Below are positions 16,690 through 24,885 of a stretch of DNA of 28,847 nucleotides, in pieces. Numbering within the stretch: the stretch's first letter is position 1; the number at the start of each line of letters is the position of its first letter. Source of the DNA: Prolixibacteraceae bacterium (GTDB taxonomy: Bacteria; Bacteroidota; Bacteroidia; Bacteroidales; Prolixibacteraceae); the NCBI GenBank assembly GCA_016930735.1, contig JAFGGF010000142.1, positions 1 to 28,847 on the forward strand. Direction: 5' to 3'. A model generated the notes under the pieces. It had not been told where the DNA came from. It saw only the letters and a list, made by a program, of their open reading frames with translations, and made no database searches. The position numbers and the translations under genes were made by a program.

Positions 16690-18759
16690 GTGAAGGCCAC
16701 TTTCGTACCGAAAAATATAAACCAACTACCACCCCACGAAAAACAACGGATTATTGAACTGATGTGGATCAACTCTGTTGGTTTGCTTATTTCTGTTTTT
16801 CTATTTGCATGGAAAATATTTTTTAATCCCGAAACGCTTTGTTTGCCTTGTGAATTGGGAGTGGTAATATTATTACTGATTTCGTTATTCTGTTTGTTTC
16901 ACCGAAGGGCAGAGTGTGCAATAAACATGGTATTTTTTGTACCGCTTTTTATCTACGGTTATTATCTTTCAGATTTTCATGACCACCTGCCTCCTTCTGA
17001 AACAATCTACCACAGTATCTGGTGGATCATCATAGCGATGATATATTTAAATGCTTTTTCAAAAAGGTTCAGGAAAGTTCTTCTGTTCTCAGCTTTTTCA
17101 CTTGCAATACTTATTTTCCATATAGCTCAGGCTGGAAAAATTGACGAATATAGTTCTTCCAATCAACTTTTTTTAGCCAATCCTGTAATCATTTTCCTGA
17201 TAGCTTTGCTTGCTGCCTGGTTTGTCAGGAAATTTTTCGAAAACAGGCTGAAAGATGCCAGGAAGCTTTTGGCTGAAACCACGCGGCAGATTTCAGAGCT
17301 GGTTAAAACCTCGAAACAGCCTATCCTTTATATAAAGGCAAAAACCGATGAAGACGGGCAGGTGACAGACCTTTTAATTTCACAGGTTAATCCGGCTTTC
17401 GAACAAAATTTTGCCATCAAAGGTAAGGAAGTTGTTGACCAGAAAGTAAGCTATGTTTTTAACTATGTTTTCCGGAATACAATCGATGCAAATAACCTGT
17501 TAATAATCGACCCCAAACCTCAAAAGGAAGTTTATCTTGAACACCTGGATAAATGGTTCAACATAAATATTATCAGGCCTTCGAAAGACCAGTTTATCTG
17601 CATTTTTTACGACACAACCGCTCAGAATCAACTGATTTCCAGCCTGAAGGAAAGCCGCCAGCGCTTTAAAGTTTTGCTCGAAGCGATCCCTGACATATTC
17701 TTTATTATTGATAAAGACGGTATTTATGAAGATTTTGTGATAAAGGAAAGAGACAGGCTGAAAATAAAAAGTTCTGAAATTATAGGGAATACAATTTTTG
17801 AAGTAGGTTTTTCCGAAAAAATGGCCAATAAAATTTTTCAGTGTATTCAGGATGCCATTGCCAATGATTCCATCGAATCGATTGAATATGCTTTGGATAC
17901 TCCCAACGGCACATTTATGTTTGAAATGCGGCTGGCAAAACTCAATAGTAATTCGGTTATTTCAATTGCACGCGATATAACCCGGAGGAAAACAATGGAG
18001 TTCAAGCTGGAAGAGGCCAGGAAAATTGCCGAAGATGCCAACCAGTTAAAATCGGTTTTCCTTGCTAACCTTTCACATGAAATCAGGACTCCGATGAATG
18101 CAATTATAGGTTCCTCTGAAATTTTGGCTGAAATGGACCTGCCCCCGGAAGAAAAAGAGATTTATTCCAACGCCATTATTACCAACAGTCACGAATTGAT
18201 GAAAATGATCGACGATACGATCAGCCTTTCCAAAATTGAAACCGACACTGTTGATGTAAACATCAAATTCTGTGAAGTAAATGCTACCATGAAAGAACTT
18301 TACAATGTATTCAAACCGGTGGCCGATACCAATAAAAACATTGATTTTGAGCTTTCTCTCGACATAAAAAATCCGCATTTTGGCTTCGAAACCGACCGCA
18401 ACCTGTTATTTGAGGCAATGAGCAAACTGATTGACAATGCGCTTAAATTCACCAAATCGGGTTTTGTAAAATTCGGTTATGAAATGATCTCCCCAACAAA
18501 AATTGAATTTTATGTGGAAGATACCGGGAAAGGCATCAGCGCCGATAATATCGACCTGATTTACGACCGTTATTACAAGGTTGAAGCAATCAATACTGTC
18601 GATAACCGCGGCTCAGGACTTGGATTATCGATTGCCAAAGAATTTGTCACTCTGATTGGCGGAAGGCTTTTTGCCGACTCAGAACTGGGCAAAGGCTCAC
18701 GGTTCAGTTTTAACCTGCAATTTAAAAGCGGCGAAGGATATATGAAAATAGTGAAGTGA
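16690..18759 (+). CDS. Membrane-bound PAS-PAS sensor histidine kinase
   Basis: The 689-residue protein has about six predicted membrane helices (roughly residues 28-45, 57-71, 78-95, 106-121, 130-145, 163-180) with almost no extracytoplasmic domain, then two PAS-type regions (about 205-310 and 322-432). A HisKA domain follows with H463 in NLSHEIRTPMN, then a HATPase domain with N583 in LIDNALKF, DTGKGIS (611-617) and GSGLGLS (641-647). The conserved catalytic residues are present. It lacks a receiver domain and no response regulator is adjacent, so its partner is elsewhere. The small loops and membrane anchor suggest sensing within the membrane or via the cytoplasmic PAS domains (inference). 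The start is GTG, supported by the frame and lack of an in-frame ATG before the first helix except at codon 25. Its TGA stop is immediately followed by a heptanucleotide array. Confidence 0.9.
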   Translation: MKATFVPKNINQLPPHEKQRIIELMWINSVGLLISVFLFAWKIFFNPETLCLPCELGVVILLLISLFCLFHRRAECAINMVFFVPLFIYGYYLSDFHDHLPPSETIYHSIWWIIIAMIYLNAFSKRFRKVLLFSAFSLAILIFHIAQAGKIDEYSSSNQLFLANPVIIFLIALLAAWFVRKFFENRLKDARKLLAETTRQISELVKTSKQPILYIKAKTDEDGQVTDLLISQVNPAFEQNFAIKGKEVVDQKVSYVFNYVFRNTIDANNLLIIDPKPQKEVYLEHLDKWFNINIIRPSKDQFICIFYDTTAQNQLISSLKESRQRFKVLLEAIPDIFFIIDKDGIYEDFVIKERDRLKIKSSEIIGNTIFEVGFSEKMANKIFQCIQDAIANDSIESIEYALDTPNGTFMFEMRLAKLNSNSVISIARDITRRKTMEFKLEEARKIAEDANQLKSVFLANLSHEIRTPMNAIIGSSEILAEMDLPPEEKEIYSNAIITNSHELMKMIDDTISLSKIETDTVDVNIKFCEVNATMKELYNVFKPVADTNKNIDFELSLDIKNPHFGFETDRNLLFEAMSKLIDNALKFTKSGFVKFGYEMISPTKIEFYVEDTGKGISADNIDLIYDRYYKVEAINTVDNRGSGLGLSIAKEFVTLIGGRLFADSELGKGSRFSFNLQFKSGEGYMKIVK

Positions 18760-18802
18760 GTATTGAGTATTGAGTGTTGAGTGTTGAGTATTGAGTAATT
18801 AA
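18758..18802 (+). repeat. Heptanucleotide tandem array after the histidine kinase
   Basis: Starting inside the TGA stop codon of the kinase there are five 7-base units of the form TRTTGAG (TATTGAG twice, TGTTGAG twice, TATTGAG once), preceded by one partial unit and ended by TAATTAA. The units are near-perfect. A related, more degenerate array lies at 26163-26197. Confidence 0.85.
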
Positions 18803-18839
18803 ACATTGCCTTTCGGGCTACACAAAATCTATTTCCATT

Positions 18840-20111
18840 CTACCTCAGACTTAATTGCTTAAACCCGATTAACCTGTCATAACGGTCGCTGATGTTGCGG
18901 TAATAGACATAAATCTGATAATCGTTATTGGTTTCCCAATAGCTTCCTTCAAGGCTGGTATGATTGGCTGTTTTTGAGCCGTCTTCAACGTAAACATACT
19001 CATAATTGTAATAACCCTGTTTCAATAGTAATGTGAGCTCGTAACAGCCTTCTTCAAAATTCCAGGTCATTTCATTGCTTTTATTGGCATTCCAATCGGT
19101 TAAACCACCAAAAACATTTACCGATCCACCAAGCAAAATCGATGGTGTAGTAAATCTGAAATGGACAAAAACATAATCGCATTCCAGGTCAAAATCATCC
19201 ACAATCCGGTCCTGGCTTTCAATGGCATATTTGCCGTTCATTTCCTGGTGCGGAAAGTACCTCGTCCCTGCCCTTGGTTCATCAGGAATCAATGTATAAT
19301 GGTAATAAGGCCTGTGAAATTCGAGGTTGAACACACCTTCTCCTATGTTTTTAATTGAGCGGATATCAAAAAACCGGAATTCGTTCCCTGCAGGTAAAAC
19401 ATTTTCTCTGTCATAATCATAAACCAATACATCCTCCCTTATAAATAAAGGGTTCAGGGTGGTTATGGCATTATCCCAGCGATTGTTTTGCTGAATAACC
19501 ACCTTAACTTCTTCTGCCGGATTCTCGATCCTGAAATTATCATGTATAATGGAAAAATCTATTTCATGGTTTTCGCCTTTAAATGCGTCAAGCGTTGCCC
19601 TTCTTACAGTTCCCTCAACATTCACCTGTTCATCAAGTACCATAAACCGTTTTGTTAAAACAAGGTTTTCCTTGTCATTATCTTCATAAACAAGGATCAC
19701 ATAATTCCCCGATAATGTCAGTTGCACATTTTCATTTGGAATCATAACCTGATAATTAACATATTTAAAGGTGGTATTAAACGATAATGCATAATCGTCG
19801 ATCGGGTTATCAGGGAAACCTTCCAGGTAATCATTCTGCATTAAAAAACTCTCATTCCAGTCGGCATCACAATGAATAATGGTGTAATAGTAATCTTTTA
19901 CTTCACCCGACAGGTCATCGAATTTTAATAACAATAGAGTTTCCTCTCCCAGTTTCAGAATCGGATTTGATAGCTCAAATCCATCCCTGTATAACTGTAC
20001 TGTTTTTATATCTTCTTTATAAACTGCATTTTCATAGTAGTATTCATTCACTTGTGTAAATCCATTATAAATTACAGATACAAAAATGGTTAACAGGAAT
20101 ATTCTATTCAT
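18840..20111 (-). CDS. Type IX secretion system plug protein (DUF5103 family)
   Basis: The 423-residue secreted protein begins MNRIFLLTIFVSVIYNGFTQ, a signal peptide with cleavage near FTQ. Family features visible are the N-terminal YYENAVYKEDIKTVQLYRDG, YYYTIIHCDADWNESFLMQN, then YLEGFPDNPIDDYALSFNTT and YVNYQVMIPNENV, followed by the FNLEFHRPYYHYT region and the C-terminal VFGGLTDWN and GYYNYEYVYVEDG strands. By family knowledge this is the periplasmic plug that closes the empty SprA (Sov) translocon of T9SS. An in-frame ATG seven codons upstream (20132) is also possible; I chose the start that gives a standard signal peptide. It is divergent from nqrA, with an FNR-type palindrome between them. 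Confidence 0.9.
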   Translation of the reverse strand: MNRIFLLTIFVSVIYNGFTQVNEYYYENAVYKEDIKTVQLYRDGFELSNPILKLGEETLLLLKFDDLSGEVKDYYYTIIHCDADWNESFLMQNDYLEGFPDNPIDDYALSFNTTFKYVNYQVMIPNENVQLTLSGNYVILVYEDNDKENLVLTKRFMVLDEQVNVEGTVRRATLDAFKGENHEIDFSIIHDNFRIENPAEEVKVVIQQNNRWDNAITTLNPLFIREDVLVYDYDRENVLPAGNEFRFFDIRSIKNIGEGVFNLEFHRPYYHYTLIPDEPRAGTRYFPHQEMNGKYAIESQDRIVDDFDLECDYVFVHFRFTTPSILLGGSVNVFGGLTDWNANKSNEMTWNFEEGCYELTLLLKQGYYNYEYVYVEDGSKTANHTSLEGSYWETNNDYQIYVYYRNISDRYDRLIGFKQLSLR

Positions 20112-20151
20112 AACAAATATTTTTTCAATCATAATAACGAATTAATAAATA

Positions 20152-20159
20152 CAAAAGTA
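20152..20159 (-). promoter_or_regulatory. Predicted -7 element of the T9SS plug gene
   Basis: TACTTTTG on the minus strand matches TAnnTTTG, 41 bases before the chosen start codon. There is no -33 TTTG at normal spacing; the first TTG in the right direction lies 25 bases away and is part of the FNR-type palindrome. Confidence 0.4.
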
Positions 20160-20173
20160 TTGAAATAAAATCA

Positions 20174-20187
20174 TTGATATATATCAA
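20174..20187. promoter_or_regulatory. Perfect FNR/CRP-family-type palindrome TTGATATATATCAA
   Basis: The 14-base sequence is fully self-complementary and matches the FNR consensus TTGAT-N4-ATCAA at every defined position. It lies between the divergent T9SS plug gene and nqrA. It is centred about 100 bases before the predicted nqr transcription start and about 35 before the predicted start of the plug transcript. Binding by an FNR-like regulator is inferred only from the motif. Confidence 0.5.
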
Positions 20188-20242
20188 CGAACATATTGAC
20201 TTATTTGTATATTTCGAAAATTACAAGTTTTATTGGGAAAGA

Positions 20243-20273
20243 TTGTAAAAAGATATTAAAATATATACATTTG
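20243..20273 (+). promoter_or_regulatory. Predicted promoter of the nqr operon
   Basis: TTG (20243-20245), a 20-base spacer and TACATTTG (20266-20273) match the Bacteroidetes housekeeping promoter. The implied start near 20280 gives a leader of about 26 bases before the nqrA ATG. Confidence 0.6.
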
Positions 20274-20305
20274 CTGACTCAAATTCGTAACTATTTCAGA
20301 TCAAT

Positions 20306-21649
20306 ATGTCAGAAGTTATAAAACTAAAGAAGGGGCTGAATATCAGGTTGAAAGGCAATGCCGAAAAAACATGGATGTCAGCGCCTGCCTCTGAAACTTA
20401 TGCTTTAAAACCAACCGATTTTACCGGATTGACAGCAAAACTGAGCATTAAGCCCGGTGATTCAATAAAAAAGGGTGAACCTGTATTTTTTGACAAATAC
20501 ACCCCTGAAGTTGTTTTTACTGCACCTGTTGGAGGTGAAATCCAATCGATAAACCGCGGTGAACGCAGAAAAATCCTTGAAATTGTTATCCGCCCGGAGG
20601 GAGGAGCCGGAGAAGTGGAGTTTAAAAAAGCTGATCCACTGGTACTTTCAGCAGAAGAAATCAAAGAACAATTGCTTAAAAGTGGGTTATGGCCTTTCCT
20701 GAAACGCAGGCCTTATGGAATCATTGCAAAACCTTCGGAAAAGCCAAGAGACATTTTTATTTCGATGTTTGATTCATCGCCACTTGCACCCGATTACGAT
20801 TTTATCCTTAAAGGACAGGAAAGTACGTTCCAAACCGGGATTAATGCGTTATCGAAACTTACTGAAGGAAAGATTCACCTCGGGCTGGACAGTACTACAT
20901 CAAAGGTTTCTGTTAAAAATGCTGAAACACATTTATTTTCCGGGCCGCATCCGGCAGGGAATGTAGGTATTCAAATCCATCATATTTCGCCTGTTAACAA
21001 AGGTGAAATTGTGTGGACAATAAATGCCCTGGATGTATTATTTATAGGCAGGCTATTTGAAACCGGAAAACTTGACTTTTCAAAAGTTGTTGCCATAGCA
21101 GGTTCCGAAGTTGAAAAACCGCAATATATTAAAACATTTTTAGGAGCCTCGGTTGCTTCCCTCACTGCAGGAAACCTTAAAAACGAAAAGAATCAAAGAA
21201 TCATCAGCGGCAATGTCCTTACCGGTAAAAAAGTCAGTTTGGATAATTACCTTGGATTTTATGATTCCATGATTTCAGTGATTCCTGAAGGTGACGAATA
21301 TGAATTTATGGGATGGGCTGCACTTGGATCCGGAAAATTCAGTGCCAGCAAAACCTATCTTTCATCATTATTCCCTAAAAAAGAATATGAACTGAATGCA
21401 AACATGCACGGTGGCGAAAGGGCATTTGTTATGTCGGGTCAGTATGAAAAATTCGTTCCAATGGATATTTTGCCTGTTTACCTTCTAAAAGCAATCGATG
21501 TTAACGACATTGATAAGATGGAGCGGATGGGAATTTATGAAATCATTGAAGAAGATTTTGCTTTGTGTGAATATGCCTGCACTTCAAAAATAAAAGTTCA
21601 GGATATGGTAAGGAATGGTATCAACTCAATGATAAAAGAATTAGGTTAA
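20306..21649 (+). CDS. nqrA: Na+-translocating NADH:quinone reductase subunit A
   Basis: NqrA (447 residues) is the large peripheral cytoplasmic subunit, associated with quinone binding. The N-terminal LKKGLNIRLKG, KPGDSIKKGEPVFFDK and FTAPVGGEIQSINRGERRKILEI segments form the biotinyl-lipoyl-like domain. The FLKRRPYGIIAKP motif, the DPLVL and FIGRLFETGKLDFSKVVAIAG segments, and the C-terminal ICEYACTSKI-like EEDFALCEYACTSKIKVQD are diagnostic. It is first in a complete, canonical A-B-C-D-E-F operon with a good promoter. Confidence 0.97.
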   Translation: MSEVIKLKKGLNIRLKGNAEKTWMSAPASETYALKPTDFTGLTAKLSIKPGDSIKKGEPVFFDKYTPEVVFTAPVGGEIQSINRGERRKILEIVIRPEGGAGEVEFKKADPLVLSAEEIKEQLLKSGLWPFLKRRPYGIIAKPSEKPRDIFISMFDSSPLAPDYDFILKGQESTFQTGINALSKLTEGKIHLGLDSTTSKVSVKNAETHLFSGPHPAGNVGIQIHHISPVNKGEIVWTINALDVLFIGRLFETGKLDFSKVVAIAGSEVEKPQYIKTFLGASVASLTAGNLKNEKNQRIISGNVLTGKKVSLDNYLGFYDSMISVIPEGDEYEFMGWAALGSGKFSASKTYLSSLFPKKEYELNANMHGGERAFVMSGQYEKFVPMDILPVYLLKAIDVNDIDKMERMGIYEIIEEDFALCEYACTSKIKVQDMVRNGINSMIKELG

Positions 21650-21677
21650 ATTTTGGAATCATAATCAACTTTATATA

Positions 21678-22859
21678 ATGAAGTTTATAAAAAATATATT
21701 TGAAAAAACAGAGCCGCATGTTCAGAAGGGAGCAAAATTTCACTGGCTCCATTCAGTACATGAAGGATTTTTCACGCTGTTTTTCGTACAAAAAACGACG
21801 TCAAAATCCGGGGCTCATATTCATGACTACATCGACCTGAAAAGAACGATGGGAATTGTTGTACTTGCGCTGGTGCCGACTGTATTATTTGGAATGTACA
21901 ACATTGGTTTTCAGCATTTCAAAGCTATAGGTGAACTTGCTTCAACAGGATTCTTTGCAATCTTCTTTTACGGATTATTGAAGGTATTCCCTGTTATTGT
22001 AGTTTCCTATGTTGTTGGACTGGGAATCGAATTTGTTTTTGCCCAGATCAGAGGGCATGATATCCAGGAGGGCTTCCTGGTATCGGGAATTTTGATCCCC
22101 CTTGTTATGCCAATTGAAACGCCGCTTTGGATGATCGCTGTTGCAACAGCTTTTGCGGTAATTATCGGGAAAGAGGTATTTGGGGGAACAGGGATGAACA
22201 TCTGGAACCCGGCACTTGTGGCAAGGGCATTCCTGTTTTTTGCATACCCTGCACAAATGTCAGGAGAATCAGTGTGGGTTTCATTAAAAGATGCGGATAA
22301 AGTTATCGATGGATTTTCAGGAGCAACACCCATGGCAAATGCAGCTGCCGGAAATATCGATTTTAATATTTCCGATGCCTTTTTCGGATTTATCCCAGGT
22401 TCAGTAGGTGAAACTTCAACCCTGGCAATTCTGATTGGTGCAGTAATCCTGATTATTACAGGAATAGCAAGCTGGAAAATAATGGTTTCAACGGTTGCCG
22501 GTGGTGTAACACTCGGATTGATACTGAATGCTTTTGCGGGCTCAACAGGATTATCACCTAATGTTGCCGAGTATTTCTCGATGCCCTTCTGGCACCATCT
22601 GATTATCGGCGGTTTTGCCTTTGGAGCTGTTTTTATGGCAACCGACCCTGTTTCGGGGGCACAAACCGAAAAAGGAAAATGGATTTACGGATTCCTGATT
22701 GGATTTATTGCTATTCTGATCAGGGTAATTAATCCGGCCTTCCCTGAAGGAATGATGCTGGCCATTTTAATAATGAACACATTTGCTCCTTTAATCGACC
22801 ACTATGTAGTGCAGGCTAATATTAAACGCCGTTTGAAGCGTGTAAAAGTTTCATCTTAA
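21678..22859 (+). CDS. nqrB: Na+-translocating NADH:quinone reductase subunit B
   Basis: The 393-residue integral membrane subunit has about ten hydrophobic helices. The covalent FMN site is T217 in DGFSGATPMA, within the family SGAT motif. GKEVFGGTGMNIWNPALVARAFLFFAYP (about 165-191) and FMATDPVSGAQTEKGKW are further signatures. By established knowledge NqrB carries covalent FMN and riboflavin and takes part in Na+ translocation. It follows nqrA by 28 bases. Confidence 0.97.
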   Translation: MKFIKNIFEKTEPHVQKGAKFHWLHSVHEGFFTLFFVQKTTSKSGAHIHDYIDLKRTMGIVVLALVPTVLFGMYNIGFQHFKAIGELASTGFFAIFFYGLLKVFPVIVVSYVVGLGIEFVFAQIRGHDIQEGFLVSGILIPLVMPIETPLWMIAVATAFAVIIGKEVFGGTGMNIWNPALVARAFLFFAYPAQMSGESVWVSLKDADKVIDGFSGATPMANAAAGNIDFNISDAFFGFIPGSVGETSTLAILIGAVILIITGIASWKIMVSTVAGGVTLGLILNAFAGSTGLSPNVAEYFSMPFWHHLIIGGFAFGAVFMATDPVSGAQTEKGKWIYGFLIGFIAILIRVINPAFPEGMMLAILIMNTFAPLIDHYVVQANIKRRLKRVKVSS

Positions 22860-22876
22860 AACAAAAAAACCAAGTG

Positions 22877-23578
22877 ATGAATAGAAACGGAAATACCTAT
22901 ACTTTTGTTTATGCGGTTGTAATGGTTATACTTGTTGCTGCCATCCTTTCAGCTGCAGCTATGTCATTAAAACCGAAACAAACCAAAAATTTTGAAATTG
23001 AGAAAAAGCAAAATATCCTTTCCTCTGTCAATATCGTGTCATCAGCTAAAAATGCTGAAGATATTTATGCTGAAAGAGTCGTGAACTCTTATATAGTTGA
23101 TATAAATGGCAATATTAAAGAAGGTGGCAGTGCTTTTAATATCGACTTAAAAAAGGAAATGGCAAAAAATCCGGACGAAAGAAACTTTCCGGTTTTTGAA
23201 TGCCAGACCGATGATGGATTAAAATATATCCTTCCCTTAAGAGGTGCAGGGTTATGGGGCCCGATATGGGGTTATATGGCATTAAACGAAGATATGAATA
23301 CTATATATGGCGTTAATTTCGACCATCAGGGTGAAACACCCGGACTTGGCGCTGAAATTAATACTAAAAAATTCCAGGATCCATTTAAAGGAAAAACCAT
23401 TTTCGACAAAGATGGAAACCTGGTTTCGATAACTGTCGCCAAGGCAAACGAATCAGCTCTGGCAGAGCACAAGGTTGATGCAATTTCTGGAGGCACCATT
23501 ACCAGTAAAGGATTGCAGAAAATGTTACTGGACGATTTGACCAGTTACAGCAAATTTCTTAAAAAGAAAAAATCATAA
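22877..23578 (+). CDS. nqrC: Na+-translocating NADH:quinone reductase subunit C
   Basis: The 233-residue protein has one N-terminal membrane helix (about 11-29) and a periplasmic FMN-binding domain. Conserved segments are LRGAGLWGPIWGYMAL (121-136), FDHQGETPGLGAEI (148-161) and the flavinylation site SGGTITS (204-210), where T207 should carry FMN attached by ApbE. The usual motif is SGAT; here the third position is Gly. A GTG one codon earlier (22874) is in frame; I prefer the ATG giving MNRNGNTYTF. No apbE gene is present in the window. Confidence 0.95.
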   Translation: MNRNGNTYTFVYAVVMVILVAAILSAAAMSLKPKQTKNFEIEKKQNILSSVNIVSSAKNAEDIYAERVVNSYIVDINGNIKEGGSAFNIDLKKEMAKNPDERNFPVFECQTDDGLKYILPLRGAGLWGPIWGYMALNEDMNTIYGVNFDHQGETPGLGAEINTKKFQDPFKGKTIFDKDGNLVSITVAKANESALAEHKVDAISGGTITSKGLQKMLLDDLTSYSKFLKKKKS

Positions 23579-23581
23579 AAG

Positions 23582-24232
23582 ATGAGTGATAAAGAACCAT
23601 TATTTTCAAAAAAGAATCTGAAACTTCTCTCAGATCCGTTAAACAGCAGTAACCCGATTACTGTACAGGTATTGGGTATTTGCTCTGCACTGGCAGTTAC
23701 AGCTCAGCTTAAACCGGCAATAGTAATGTCAATTTCGGTAATTGCCGTACTTGCACTTTCGAATGTTATTATTTCATTGTTAAGGAATACCATTCCAAAC
23801 CGGATCAGGATTATTGTCCAACTGGTAGTTATTGCAGCTTTGGTTATACTTGTCGACCAGGTATTAAAAGCTTTTGTTTACGACGTTAGTAAACAACTTT
23901 CGGTTTTTGTAGGATTGATTATTACCAACTGTATTCTGATGGGCCGCCTCGAAGCCTTTGCGCTTGGAAACAGGCCCTGGCAGTCATTCCTCGATGGAAT
24001 TGGAAATGGTGCAGGGTACTCGGTAATTCTGATTATTGTAGCTTTTTTCCGCGAACTTTTAGGATCCGGTTCACTTCTGGGATTCAGGATAATCCCCGAA
24101 AGCTGGTACATTGCAAACGGCGGTTTTTACAGTAACAACGGAATGATGATCCTGCCGCCAATGGCACTGATCACTGTGGGAATAATTATCTGGGTTCAAC
24201 GCTACCGAAACAGGAACCTGATCGAAAACTAA
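23582..24232 (+). CDS. nqrD: Na+-translocating NADH:quinone reductase subunit D
   Basis: NqrD (216 residues) is a six-helix membrane subunit related to NqrE and RnfA/E. The two cysteines that by family knowledge help ligate the intramembrane iron centre with NqrE are visible at C34 (LGICSALAVT) and C117 (ITNCILMGRLEAFAL). The GIGNGAGYSVILI segment and FFRELLGSGSLLG are typical. It starts 3 bases after the nqrC stop, suggesting translational coupling. Confidence 0.97.
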   Translation: MSDKEPLFSKKNLKLLSDPLNSSNPITVQVLGICSALAVTAQLKPAIVMSISVIAVLALSNVIISLLRNTIPNRIRIIVQLVVIAALVILVDQVLKAFVYDVSKQLSVFVGLIITNCILMGRLEAFALGNRPWQSFLDGIGNGAGYSVILIIVAFFRELLGSGSLLGFRIIPESWYIANGGFYSNNGMMILPPMALITVGIIIWVQRYRNRNLIEN

Positions 24233-24249
24233 TTGCTAAATCAAAAATC

Positions 24250-24867
24250 ATGGAAAACCTTATTAATATTTTTGTCAAATCGATCTTCCTGGAAAACATG
24301 GTATTTGCCTATTTCCTGGGGATGTGTTCTTATTTGGCAGTTTCGAAAAAAGTGAGTACTGCAGCTGGTTTGGGAATTGCAGTGATATTCGTATTAGGTA
24401 TTACTTTACCTGTTGATTATCTTCTCGAAAACTATGTTTTAAAAGAAGGTGCCCTGGCCTGGTTAAGCCCATCGCTTGCAAGCGTCGACCTGAGTTTCCT
24501 CTCATTTATCATGTTTATTGCGGTAATCGCTTCAATGGTGCAGTTGGTTGAAATGGTAGTTGAAAAATTTGCCCCGGTTCTTTATAACCAGTTGGGTATT
24601 TTCCTTCCGTTGATTGCTGTGAACTGTGCAATTCTCGGAGGTTCATTATTTATGCAACAAAAACAATTTGTAAACCTGGGTGAAGCTTCCGTTTATGGAA
24701 TTGGATCGGGAGTAGGCTGGTTCCTGGCAATAATCGGTATTGCAGCTATCAGGGAAAAAATTGAATATTCAAAAATTCCGGCACCTTTACGCGGGCTTGG
24801 TATTACATTTATTGTTACCGGTTTGATGGGGCTTGCATTTATGGGATTTATGGGAATAAAATTATAA
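24250..24867 (+). CDS. nqrE: Na+-translocating NADH:quinone reductase subunit E
   Basis: NqrE (205 residues) is the partner of NqrD, with six membrane helices in inverted topology. The two iron-ligand cysteines are C26 (FLGMCSYLAVSKK) and C126 (VNCAILGGSLFM). The N-terminal NIFVKSIFLENMVFAYFLG and the YGIGSGVGWFLAI segment are diagnostic. All four Cys expected of the NqrD/E pair are therefore intact. Confidence 0.97.
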   Translation: MENLINIFVKSIFLENMVFAYFLGMCSYLAVSKKVSTAAGLGIAVIFVLGITLPVDYLLENYVLKEGALAWLSPSLASVDLSFLSFIMFIAVIASMVQLVEMVVEKFAPVLYNQLGIFLPLIAVNCAILGGSLFMQQKQFVNLGEASVYGIGSGVGWFLAIIGIAAIREKIEYSKIPAPLRGLGITFIVTGLMGLAFMGFMGIKL

Positions 24868-24885
24868 TACAAAAATCAATTACTG

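Noticed and set aside
18573..18806. A 77-codon minus-strand frame with a repetitive SILNTQHSILNT peptide
   Set aside because: It is the translation of the heptanucleotide array plus the antisense of the kinase C-terminus; the peptide repeat comes only from the 7-base DNA period.
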